Positions 55,015-63,480 of a stretch of DNA of 64,000 bases are shown here, piece by piece. The position numbers and the translations under genes were made by a program. The stretch comes from Epilithonimonas zeae (GTDB taxonomy: Bacteria; Bacteroidota; Bacteroidia; Flavobacteriales; Weeksellaceae): positions 3,348,001-3,412,000 of the forward strand of contig NZ_CP075338.1 of NCBI RefSeq assembly GCF_023278365.1, in the 5' to 3' direction. Within the stretch, counting starts at the first letter, position 1. Each line of letters begins with the position of its first letter. The notes below the pieces were generated by a model. That model saw only the letters and a program-made list of their open reading frames with translations, made no database searches and was not told the origin of the DNA.

Positions 55015-57978
55015 ATGACAAAAGCTCTATTCTTTATTTCCTTATTTCTAATAACGTTTGGACAGGGACAAAGTATCACTGCAAAACTTAATGAAATTAA
55101 CTTTCAAGGTTCCAGCACGCCTTATTACACTTTGAGATATAAAAATCAACTGATTTTCACTGCAGAAGATGGCGATACAGGGAGAGAACTTTGGAGTTAC
55201 GATTTCGGAACAGGTAAGTCCAAGTTGGTAAAAGATATTTTTCCATTCAGTAATAGTGGGATTGATAATAATCCACACTTCAATATTTTAAACGATAAAG
55301 TATTCTTTTTAGCGAGATCCAACTTTTCTAATTATTGGCTGTTTTCAACTGATGGTACTGAAGCAGGAACTCAATATGTTTTTCCTTTTCCATCTGATTT
55401 ATCTTTTTTCCAAGATGTAGTTTTAGCAGGAAATAAAATTTATTTCTTGATCAATTATCAATTGTGGGTCAGTGATGGAACTGATTCAGGGACCAAAAAA
55501 CTTAAAACTTTCGGATCGTATACCAGCGGATCCGTTAATCTGAGGGTTTTTGGAAACAAAGTAGTAACAGCTATAGACGATGGAATCAATGGAAAACAAG
55601 TCTGGATTTCTGATGGAACTACAGATGGTACTTTTCTTCTGAAGAAGATTTCAAACACAGGCAGTGCCATTGGGAATGATTTTGATATTGTTGATTTTAA
55701 CAACAAGTTTTATTTTTTCGCATATGATACGGAGTCAGCAGTTTGGGAATCTGACGGAACTACTGCTGGTACAAAAAAATTTACCAACAAAGTACGAGGT
55801 AATTTTATGCAAGGATTTTCGCTTGGAAATAGTTTTGTTTTTGGAGGAACCGATTCTGCGTTTGGAGCAGAGCCTTGGGTAAGTGATGGGACAGTTGATG
55901 GAACAAAATTAATAAAAGATGTAGTTTCGGGTGTTTGGGGAAGTATAGGCATCAATTCAAAGGTTGTTAGGTATCGAAATAAAGTTGCTTTTGATGTTAT
56001 CAATAACTCCGGAGATTACCAGATTTGGGAAACAGATGGGACAACTGATGGAACCAGACAAATCCCAATTACCGATTCCGAATTAGACAGACCTTTGCTT
56101 TATAAATCCTCTTCCAATTATCAGGAATTGATTTTGACAAGAGCTAATAATGGAAGCAATTTCTGGCTTTACAATGATGAAAAGGGATTGTTTCGAATTC
56201 CCAATGCAACGCCAACTATTTATACAGATGAAGCAAGTAATTTTATCGACGGCGATGATTTTCTTTATTTGACGGCATCTACACCAGAAAATGGCGCAGA
56301 ATTATTCAAAGTTAATAAACAAACGAGAGAAATATCGCTTCTTTCGGATGCCAATACCTCACAAAGTAGTGATCCGAAAGGTTTTATCCGTAATTCCAAT
56401 GGTTTAATTGTTGTAGCTAATAATGGTCTGTATGGAAATCAATTTTTTAAGATTAATCCTGAAACTGGAGAAAAAAACATTCTTAACAATTTGAAACACG
56501 AGTGGAATGGTGAGATGGCTTCCCTTTCTAATTCAGAGTTGATAAAGTTAGGCAATGACATCTATCAGAAAGGTACATACAATGTTGGCATCAATAATAA
56601 CAATTATTCACTTTTCGCCAAAACAGACGGAACATTTGAAAATACTATTTTTGTAAAGTATGCCGATAATATGTTGTATGATATTGGTAGAATATTCGAA
56701 AATCTCAATGATGAATATCTCATATTTTCTGCCAACGACAGTAGAATTGGTACAGAGCTTTTCAGAATCAAAAAAGGTGCGACTGAGATTGAGCTATTGA
56801 AAGATATTTCTACCGACGAAAATGGTGGATTGTATAATTTGGATTCTCAAACGGTTATAACAGGTGGTTATCTTTATTTTATAGCCAAGGATAACAACAT
56901 TAGAACTATTTGGCGTACAGATGGAACGCCGGAAAACACCAAAAGTGTCATTAGCTTTTTAGATGAAAATAGTAACGATGGTGATCCAAAACTACTGGGC
57001 GCTTTGAATGGTAAAATTTTAATATCAAAAAGTAGTTTTTACAATGGGTCTTTCTACAACTCCAACTTATATATTTCTGATGGAACTCAATCTGGTACAA
57101 CATTATTGAAAAATCATTCTACACCTTATTTCTACCCTGATGTTATTAATAATGTCGGTGCCGAATTCAAAAATAAGTTTTATTACACTACATCTACCGC
57201 ACTTTATCAGACTGATGGAACACCGGAAAATACAAAAAATATTTATCAGGCGGGTAACAATAGTGATTATTTCCGAAACCATAACAAAATTTTGACCTGC
57301 GGAGAAAATCTTTTTATAGGCTCGGGAAGCCGTTATTCCAGCTATTATGATGGGACTTATGACAAAATCTATGCGCTTTGGAAAACTAATGACAACAATC
57401 AAACAGAATTAGTTCATAAAGTAGAAAATCAATCTGGAGAAGATAATTTCATCAAAGATTTGAAATGTATCAATAACTATGTATATTTCACCAAAACCAA
57501 TGACAATAAACTTTGGAGAACCAATGGCAGGGCTACGGAAAATGTATCATTAACAATAAATGTTAGCAATGAAGATGCATTTAATACTGATAAAAATGAA
57601 TTTTTAGGTGATCTATTTGTAGATGAGAACAAACTGCTTTTTACCGCTGTCACCAAAAAGTCTGGTCTAGAATATTACCAGATCACTTCAGAACTCCCTG
57701 TTTATTTGAATATTAAAGAAGCAGACAACTCGGTTCAGAACATTAAAATTCTTTTGTATCCAAATCCTGCTTCGGAGTTTATAAAAGTCAAGTATAATAT
57801 TGATTATAACCCAGAGTCTTATAAAATCTATAATATGGCTGGAAACATTGTTTCATCTGGGAAATATACTCAGGAAAATCAGACCATCGATGTCTCTAAA
57901 ATCAATAAAGGACTGTACGTCATTGAAATTAAATCAAAAGATGGAATTTTATATTCTCAAAAATTCATTAAAAATTAA
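55015..57978 (+). CDS. ELWxxDGT-repeat T9SS cargo
   Basis: 987 residues. Signal peptide MTKALFFISLFLITFGQGQS. At least ten ELWxxDGT-type repeats of about 50-100 residues (ELWSYDFGTG, LWVSDGTDSGT, VWISDGTTDGT, IWETDGTTDGT, LYISDGTQSGT) probably build a beta-propeller surface structure. The tail is a type A sorting domain beginning ILLYPNPASEFIKVKYN, clearly diverged from the tails of the 41-47 kb cargoes. It starts 16 bases after the PorV-like gene. Adhesion or surface binding is a reasonable guess. Confidence 0.88.
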   Translation: MTKALFFISLFLITFGQGQSITAKLNEINFQGSSTPYYTLRYKNQLIFTAEDGDTGRELWSYDFGTGKSKLVKDIFPFSNSGIDNNPHFNILNDKVFFLARSNFSNYWLFSTDGTEAGTQYVFPFPSDLSFFQDVVLAGNKIYFLINYQLWVSDGTDSGTKKLKTFGSYTSGSVNLRVFGNKVVTAIDDGINGKQVWISDGTTDGTFLLKKISNTGSAIGNDFDIVDFNNKFYFFAYDTESAVWESDGTTAGTKKFTNKVRGNFMQGFSLGNSFVFGGTDSAFGAEPWVSDGTVDGTKLIKDVVSGVWGSIGINSKVVRYRNKVAFDVINNSGDYQIWETDGTTDGTRQIPITDSELDRPLLYKSSSNYQELILTRANNGSNFWLYNDEKGLFRIPNATPTIYTDEASNFIDGDDFLYLTASTPENGAELFKVNKQTREISLLSDANTSQSSDPKGFIRNSNGLIVVANNGLYGNQFFKINPETGEKNILNNLKHEWNGEMASLSNSELIKLGNDIYQKGTYNVGINNNNYSLFAKTDGTFENTIFVKYADNMLYDIGRIFENLNDEYLIFSANDSRIGTELFRIKKGATEIELLKDISTDENGGLYNLDSQTVITGGYLYFIAKDNNIRTIWRTDGTPENTKSVISFLDENSNDGDPKLLGALNGKILISKSSFYNGSFYNSNLYISDGTQSGTTLLKNHSTPYFYPDVINNVGAEFKNKFYYTTSTALYQTDGTPENTKNIYQAGNNSDYFRNHNKILTCGENLFIGSGSRYSSYYDGTYDKIYALWKTNDNNQTELVHKVENQSGEDNFIKDLKCINNYVYFTKTNDNKLWRTNGRATENVSLTINVSNEDAFNTDKNEFLGDLFVDENKLLFTAVTKKSGLEYYQITSELPVYLNIKEADNSVQNIKILLYPNPASEFIKVKYNIDYNPESYKIYNMAGNIVSSGKYTQENQTIDVSKINKGLYVIEIKSKDGILYSQKFIKN

Positions 57979-57990
57979 ATTTTCTAGGTA

Positions 57991-58752
57991 ATGAAAAGAA
58001 TCTCAATTTTATTCTCCATTTTCTTATTAATATCAGCAAAAGCTCAAATCGTATCGGATTACAAATATGTGGTAATTCCTGATGAGTTGGCTAATTTTAA
58101 GAACAGTAAGTCCTATGGTTTGGATAAGATCCTCAAAAATTCTTTGAAAGCGAAGAAATATCAGGTTCTTACAGATTCTAAATCCAATTGGCCTAATGAC
58201 GCACTAATGAATCCTTGTAAAATTCTGACTGCAGAAATGTTAGACGATAAAAGTATGTTTAGAAACAAGGTGATTTTACAATTTAAAGATTGTAGTAACA
58301 AAGTAATTTTATCTGAAAAGGGAAGTAGTACAATAAAAGAGTTTGAGCCAGGTTATCAGGATGCATTGAGACAGACCTTGGTCAAAATTCCTGTTTCCAA
58401 TCCTAAAGTTGATGTAGAACAAGTTGTTGAATCAAAGTCTTCTGAAGTTGCTAAAGTCTCTTCCGAATCAAACTCAAAAGAAACTTCCACGCAATTATCT
58501 ACAGCTATGAGATACACCAATGGCAAAACAACATTACAAAAAATAAAGATTGACGATACTCAGTTTATTTTGGTTGATGGCAATAGTTCTGTTCCTTTTG
58601 CAACCTTCAAATCGACTGCAAAGAAAGATGTTTACAGAGTGAGATTAGGTTCTGGCGAATCTACAATTGGATATTATGAAAACGGAAATATCGTTATAGA
58701 AATGCCCAAAAGCAATGGAGAATTTACAAATGAAATCTTTACTGCGAATTAA
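57991..58752 (+). CDS. Secreted protein of unknown function
   Basis: 253 residues. Signal peptide MKRISILFSIFLLISAKAQ, a globular part resembling a DUF4468-like or beta-rich domain (YKYVVIPDELANFKNSKSYG, NSLKAKKYQVLTDSKSNWPN), a Ser/Lys-rich linker near 150-165 (VESKSSEVAKVSSESNSKET), and a C-terminal beta region (YTNGKTTLQKIKIDDTQFIL). It is 12 bases after the ELWxxDGT gene, so likely in the same operon. It could be an accessory of the surface protein. Function unknown. Confidence 0.7.
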   Translation: MKRISILFSIFLLISAKAQIVSDYKYVVIPDELANFKNSKSYGLDKILKNSLKAKKYQVLTDSKSNWPNDALMNPCKILTAEMLDDKSMFRNKVILQFKDCSNKVILSEKGSSTIKEFEPGYQDALRQTLVKIPVSNPKVDVEQVVESKSSEVAKVSSESNSKETSTQLSTAMRYTNGKTTLQKIKIDDTQFILVDGNSSVPFATFKSTAKKDVYRVRLGSGESTIGYYENGNIVIEMPKSNGEFTNEIFTAN

Positions 58753-58776
58753 TTAATATTTAATCTTAAGAAAATC

Positions 58777-58805
58777 AAAAAGCTCAGGTCACTCTGAGCT
58801 TTTTC
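58777..58805. terminator. Bidirectional terminator
   Basis: Perfect arms AAAAGCTCAG and CTGAGCTTTT with a seven-base loop, between the convergent genes ending at 58752 and 58821. Confidence 0.85.
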
Positions 58806-58820
58806 TATGAAAATCTAAAA

Positions 58821-59456
58821 TTATTTATTCGGTTGTGGTGTGTAGCGCAAATAAGGTTTTACAACTTTTACACCTTTGGTAAATTTTTTCTCTGCGTCTT
58901 CCTGGGAAACTGCTGGCGGAATAATCACATCTTCGCCATCCTTCCAATCAACAGGTGTTGCAACACCATAACCATCTACCAATTGCAAAGAGTCTAAAAC
59001 TCTAAGTATTTCCGTAAAATTTCTTCCAGTAGAAGCCGGGTAAGTAATGATTAATCTTACCTTTTTATTAGGATCAATAATCAGTAAAGATCTCACGGTT
59101 AAAGTGGCGCTTGCGTTCGGATGAATGAAATCATATAATTCTGAAACTTTCTTGTCCTGATCGGCAATGATGGGAAATTCTACTTCTGTATTTTGGGTTT
59201 CATTAATGTCAGATATCCAACCTTTATGATTTTCAATTCCGTCAACGCTTAATGCTAAAACTTTTGTATTTCTCTTATCAAATTCTGGTTTAAGTTGTGA
59301 TGTTTTTCCCAGTTCTGTTGTACAAACGGGAGTGTAATCTGCAGGGTGAGAAAATAATATCCCCCAAGAATCTCCGAGGTATTCGTAAAAATTTAGATTT
59401 CCTAAACTGCTTTCTGCATCAAAATTCGGAGCGGTATCGCCAAGTTTTATAGACAT
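58821..59456 (-). CDS. 1-Cys peroxiredoxin (Prx6 type)
   Basis: 211 residues. The peroxidatic motif HPADYTPVCTTELG contains Cys45, the only cysteine, so no resolving cysteine is available and an external thiol is needed; bacillithiol, from bshA 3 kb away, is a candidate reductant. The C-terminal dimer region TYPASTGRNFTEILRVLDSL and GVATPVDWKDGEDVIIPPAV is typical of the Prx6 subfamily. It removes peroxides in the cytoplasm. A promoter element is just upstream. Confidence 0.95.
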   Translation of the reverse strand: MSIKLGDTAPNFDAESSLGNLNFYEYLGDSWGILFSHPADYTPVCTTELGKTSQLKPEFDKRNTKVLALSVDGIENHKGWISDINETQNTEVEFPIIADQDKKVSELYDFIHPNASATLTVRSLLIIDPNKKVRLIITYPASTGRNFTEILRVLDSLQLVDGYGVATPVDWKDGEDVIIPPAVSQEDAEKKFTKGVKVVKPYLRYTPQPNK

Positions 59457-59484
59457 TTTTTTATATTTTATGATTAATGGAAAA

Positions 59485-59492
59485 CAAATTTA
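59485..59492 (-). promoter_or_regulatory. Predicted -7 element TAAATTTG
   Basis: Exact minus-strand TAnnTTTG match 29 bases before the peroxiredoxin ATG. Confidence 0.55.
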
Positions 59493-59544
59493 GCAATAAA
59501 TATTTCAATTCATACTGATTTAGTATTATTTATTTTTAATCATA

Positions 59545-59570
59545 AAAAAACCACAAATTCTGTGGTTTTA
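59545..59570 (-). terminator. Terminator after the 59593 gene
   Basis: AAACCACA and TGTGGTTT pair, and the minus strand continues in a T-run (A-run at 59544-59550 on plus). Confidence 0.75.
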
Positions 59571-59592
59571 AATTTATTTGTGAAATATTGGA

Positions 59593-60114
59593 TTATAATG
59601 TTCCAACTTTGCTGTCATCGATTTTGTATTTTGCGATAACTTCTTCGTAAGACATTTTAGAAAGGTCACTAGTGTTAGTGTTTTTATTGCCAAAAACTGC
59701 AGGTACAAGGACTACTCTAAATTTCTGATTATTCAAATATTCTGGAGTTGTAGTAATATCATAAGTTCCTCCAGTACTAGCATAAATTAAAAAATCATTT
59801 TTTGTGAAATCAAAGTCATAATCTAGCACACCTTGTTGCAGATATAATGTTCTTGGAATTTGCTGCCAAACAATTGCTCCATTTTCAGATCCAGCTTGTC
59901 TGAAAATAATGACATAATCTTGATCTAATAAAGCACGGTTGAATTTCTGATAGTAATTCCAGCCATCAGTTGTATTAAAGGTGAAATTGACAGTAAGATC
60001 GTAAACAGCAGGATAATCCACATCAACTTGTACATAATCATCATCATCATCCTTACAGCTGAAGATGAATAAGCTAGCAACTAGCAATAATAAAAGGGGC
60101 AAAAACTTTTTCAT
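59593..60114 (-). CDS. Surface-exposed lipoprotein of unknown function
   Basis: 173 residues. Signal peptide MKKFLPLLLLLVASLFIFSC gives lipidated Cys20, followed by KDDDDDYVQ, which fits the acidic lipoprotein export signal (K then D/E runs) reported to send Bacteroidetes lipoproteins to the cell surface. The mature part is strand-rich (YDLTVNFTFNTTDGWNYYQK, YVIIFRQAGSENGAIVWQQI) with YQKF and YQ-like motifs. No family recognised. Transcribed alone with a terminator after it. Confidence 0.75.
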   Translation of the reverse strand: MKKFLPLLLLLVASLFIFSCKDDDDDYVQVDVDYPAVYDLTVNFTFNTTDGWNYYQKFNRALLDQDYVIIFRQAGSENGAIVWQQIPRTLYLQQGVLDYDFDFTKNDFLIYASTGGTYDITTTPEYLNNQKFRVVLVPAVFGNKNTNTSDLSKMSYEEVIAKYKIDDSKVGTL

Positions 60115-60228
60115 AGGTATAAATATTTTACGTTAAATTTTAATTACAAATTACAGACCATAAAAATAGCTAATTTCCGCGGAATTAATATCTTTATGGA
60201 AACTTTCTGAATTTTAGATTTTCAAAAT

Positions 60229-61977
60229 ATGAAAAGGTTAAGTCTTCTTATAATAACTTTTATTTCGCCATTTTATTTCGCTCAGTATCAGCCTAAAAAT
60301 ATTTCCAATTCGGATATCAAAAAAGCCAACGATTGGGTAGATAAAACTTACAACTCGCTTTCGCAGGATGAAAAATTGGGACAGCTTTTTATTGTAGCAC
60401 TCTATACCAACAAAGGTGAAGATTTTATTAATCAGATCAGGAACATTGTTGTCAATGATAAAATCGGTGGTTTAATTCTGATGCAGGATGACGCCGCAAG
60501 AGAAATTAATCTGGTTAATGAGTTTCAGTCCAAATCAAAAGTACCATTGATGATTGGTATGGATGCAGAATGGGGATTATTCCAAAGAATTGCAAAAGCG
60601 CACAAATTTCCCTGGGCGATTACACTAGGAGCAATACAGGACAAAAATCTGATTTATGAGATGTCTGCCAAGATTGCCGAAGATTGTAAGAGAATGGGCA
60701 TCAATTGGGATTTTGCACCGGTGGTAGATGTCAACACCAATCCAAATAATCCGATTATTGGCAACCGTAGTTTCGGTTCCGATGTCAATAATGTGGTGAA
60801 TTCTGCTTTGGCTTATTCCGATGGATTACAGGATAACAGAATTTTGGCAGCGATTAAACATTTCCCTGGTCACGGGGATACAGCAACGGATTCACATTTG
60901 GATTTACCATTGATTCCACACGATATGAAAAGATTGGAAGAAGTAGAACTTGCGTCTTTTAAGGCATTAATGAATAAAAGTGTTGGAGGTGTTATGGTTG
61001 CGCATCTCTATGTTCCGACTTTGGAAAATGAAAAAGGCATTCCGGCTTCGGTTTCTAAAAAAATTATAACCGGACTTCTAAAAGAAAAGCTTGGTTACAA
61101 AGGTCTAATTATTACGGATGCATTGAATATGGGTGCAGTTGCAAACAAGTTCAAGGCTGGAGAATTAGATGCATTAGCTTTCAAAGCAGGAAATGATATT
61201 ATGTTATTTTCACAGGATGTTGCAACTGGAAAGAAACTGATTCAAAAAGCGATTGATAACGGCGAAATCCAGCAAAATAGAGTAGAAGAGAGCGTAAAGA
61301 AGATTCTTTTGACCAAGTATTATTTAGGTTTAAATCAATACAACAATATCAATCCTGAAAATGTCAACGAGGATTTGAATAATGCGTCGCATTCTGCTTT
61401 AGTTCAAAAAATGTACGCCAATGCTCTGACATTAATCAAAGATGATAAAAAACTATTGCCATTAGATTGTAAAGAAACTTACTATTACGTTCCGTTAGAA
61501 GAAGCACCTTATGAGACTTTCTTGAATCAAGTCAATACAGGAACCACTGTCATTATGAAAAAAGCTAATGAAATCAATACGATACCTGCTAATTCAAAAG
61601 TGATTGTTGGCTTTCATAAAGATAATTCTACAGCTTATAAACCTTACAAAATTTCTGATGCAAGCAAGAAAATTTTGTCAGATTTAACCAGGAATCAAAA
61701 TGTGATTTTGGATGTTTTCGGAAGTCCTTACGCTTTGAAAGATATTGATATTTCTAAGGTTTCTACAGTTCTGGTTTCTTACGAAAATAATGAAGACTCT
61801 AAGAAAGCTACAGCTAACGGAATTCTTGGACAAACCAAAATCTCAGGAAGACTCCCTGTTTTGGTGAATGACACTTTGAAATTCGGAATAGGAATAGATG
61901 TCGAGGCTAAAATTCAAAATCAAACTGATAGAAAAAATAGTTCGGAAACAAAAAATTCTAAGACTCTAATTGAGTAA
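60229..61977 (+). CDS. Glycoside hydrolase family 3, beta-N-acetylglucosaminidase-like
   Basis: 582 residues. Signal peptide MKRLSLLIITFISPFYFAQ. The GH3 N-domain barrel contains the NagZ-type motif KHFPGHGDTATDSH from Lys210, with the His/Asp pair that acts as acid/base in this subgroup, and LIITDALNMGAVANKFKAGE, where Asp is the probable nucleophile. A C-terminal beta domain follows (PYALKDIDISKVSTVLVSYE). NagZ proteins recycle peptidoglycan muropeptides in the cytoplasm or periplasm; the signal peptide argues for the latter. It has an extra C-domain compared with short NagZ. Confidence 0.93.
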   Translation: MKRLSLLIITFISPFYFAQYQPKNISNSDIKKANDWVDKTYNSLSQDEKLGQLFIVALYTNKGEDFINQIRNIVVNDKIGGLILMQDDAAREINLVNEFQSKSKVPLMIGMDAEWGLFQRIAKAHKFPWAITLGAIQDKNLIYEMSAKIAEDCKRMGINWDFAPVVDVNTNPNNPIIGNRSFGSDVNNVVNSALAYSDGLQDNRILAAIKHFPGHGDTATDSHLDLPLIPHDMKRLEEVELASFKALMNKSVGGVMVAHLYVPTLENEKGIPASVSKKIITGLLKEKLGYKGLIITDALNMGAVANKFKAGELDALAFKAGNDIMLFSQDVATGKKLIQKAIDNGEIQQNRVEESVKKILLTKYYLGLNQYNNINPENVNEDLNNASHSALVQKMYANALTLIKDDKKLLPLDCKETYYYVPLEEAPYETFLNQVNTGTTVIMKKANEINTIPANSKVIVGFHKDNSTAYKPYKISDASKKILSDLTRNQNVILDVFGSPYALKDIDISKVSTVLVSYENNEDSKKATANGILGQTKISGRLPVLVNDTLKFGIGIDVEAKIQNQTDRKNSSETKNSKTLIE

Positions 61978-62006
61978 ATTTATAACCGCAAAAATTAGAA
62001 GGTTTT

Positions 62007-62072
62007 TTCTCGCAGATCTAGCTAATTATGCAGATTTTTTAATCAGCTTTATTTGCTAAATCTGCGAGAAGT
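62007..62072. repeat. CTCGCAGATT palindromic repeat, copy 3
   Basis: TTCTCGCAGATCTAGCTAAT is imperfectly inverted by TTTGCTAAATCTGCGAGAA at 62050-62072. The sequence relates to the copies at 31320 and 36953. It lies between the GH3 and bshA genes, plus-strand on both sides. Confidence 0.65.
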
Positions 62073-62121
62073 TTAAAACAAATCTTTTGTGACTTTTGTG
62101 GTTCAAAAAATATAATAAAAA

Positions 62122-63273
62122 ATGAAAATAGGAATACTTTGCTATCCAACTTACGGCGGAAGCGGAATTGTGGCAACGGAATTGGGAATGTCTTTGGCCG
62201 ACAAAGGTTATGAAGTTCATTTCATAAGTTCTGCATTGCCAGCACGTTTGGATGTTACCAATCCGAATATTTTTTTCCATAAAGTCAACGTTCAGACCTA
62301 TCCGTTGTTCCAATATCAGCCTTATGATATAGCATTGTCGTCAATGATTTATCGCGTTGTGAATCTTTACAAATTGGATATTTTGCACGCCCATTATGCG
62401 ATTCCTTACGCTTATGCAGCTTTTACGGCTAAGCAAATGTTGAAGGCTGAGCACAAAGATGTACCTTTAGTTACTACGCTTCACGGGACAGATATTACAT
62501 TGGTTGGTCAACATCCAAGTTACAAACACGCTGTGGAATTTTCTATCAATCAGAGCGATACAATTACTTCGGTTTCAGAAAGTCTGAAAAAAGATACATT
62601 GCAGTTTTTCAATATTCAGAAGGAAATCCAAGTGATTACCAACTTTATTGATAATTCTGTTTTTGATGATTGCAAAACTTGTCAGAGAGAACAATTTGCG
62701 AGTGACGATGAGAAAATTCTGATTCACGTTTCCAATCTTCGTCCGGTTAAGAGAATTCAGGATGTTTTGGAGATTTTCAAAAACGTCAATAAAAAAGTCA
62801 AATCAAAATTAATCATCATTGGTGAAGGTCCGGAAATGGAGAAAATCTCTGAGTTTATGGAGAATAATCCGGAACTAATTGGCGAAATCAAATTACTCGG
62901 AAAAGTTAACGATTTGTATAGAATTCTTCAGTTGTCTGATGTTTTCCTTTTACCTTCTGAGCAGGAAAGTTTTGGTTTGGCAGCTTTGGAAGCAATGGCG
63001 GCGAGAACACCCGTTATCAGCAGTAATGCAGGCGGAATTCCGGAAGTTAATATTCAGGGAGAAACAGGTTTTTTGGCAGAGACAGGAAACGTAGAAGCAA
63101 TGTCCAATTACTGCATCAAATTGCTAAGTGATGAGACTCTTCTTGAAGAAATGAAAAAGAATGCAAAAGCGCAGGCAGTTCATTTTGATTTGAAAAATAT
63201 TCTTCCGATTTATATTGATATGTACGAGACTACAATTGCAAAATTCGAAGAGGCAAAATATAAAGAAGTCTAG
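62122..63273 (+). CDS. bshA: N-acetyl-alpha-D-glucosaminyl L-malate synthase BshA
   Basis: 383 residues. BshA joins UDP-GlcNAc and L-malate, the first step of bacillithiol synthesis, in the cytoplasm. The GT4 fold is clear: GILCYPTYGGSGIVATELGM at the start (nucleotide-sugar loop and the GGSG sequence typical of BshA), HAHYAIPYAYAAFTAKQMLK near 94, and the acceptor/donor site EQESFGLAALEAMAARTPVI near 280 (ExxxxGxxxxE). bshB and bshC are not in the window. A terminator-like palindrome follows. Confidence 0.95.
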   Translation: MKIGILCYPTYGGSGIVATELGMSLADKGYEVHFISSALPARLDVTNPNIFFHKVNVQTYPLFQYQPYDIALSSMIYRVVNLYKLDILHAHYAIPYAYAAFTAKQMLKAEHKDVPLVTTLHGTDITLVGQHPSYKHAVEFSINQSDTITSVSESLKKDTLQFFNIQKEIQVITNFIDNSVFDDCKTCQREQFASDDEKILIHVSNLRPVKRIQDVLEIFKNVNKKVKSKLIIIGEGPEMEKISEFMENNPELIGEIKLLGKVNDLYRILQLSDVFLLPSEQESFGLAALEAMAARTPVISSNAGGIPEVNIQGETGFLAETGNVEAMSNYCIKLLSDETLLEEMKKNAKAQAVHFDLKNILPIYIDMYETTIAKFEEAKYKEV

Positions 63274-63295
63274 AAATCTTATATAAATTGAAAGT

Positions 63296-63373
63296 CTTCG
63301 ACTCCGCTCAGACTGACATTATTGAACGTTTAGAATTCGAGATGTCACACTGAGCGGAGTCGAAGTGTTTTTT
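63296..63373 (+). repeat. Palindromic repeat CTTCGACTCCGCTCAG, with T-tail
   Basis: Arms 63296-63319 and 63342-63365 match over 24 bases with two mismatches (16 bases perfect, CTTCGACTCCGCTCAG), loop of 22. Eight T follow, so it can also end bshA transcription. This core is a type of repeat I recall as scattered in flavobacterial genomes. Confidence 0.75.
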
Positions 63374-63480
63374 TTAAAAATTCATAATTATTTGAAGACT
63401 AATGTTTTGTTAAAAATTATTTTATAAATTAGAGAAAAATATTTCTAATAATTTGTAGAATCATCAAAAGCACAACATTA

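Noticed and set aside
55015-57978. Tandem SDGT-type repeats considered as a DNA repeat or CRISPR-like array
   Set aside because: The repeats are protein-level ELWxxDGT motifs with diverged nucleotide sequence and irregular spacing; no identical spacers or direct repeats of 25-40 bases are present.
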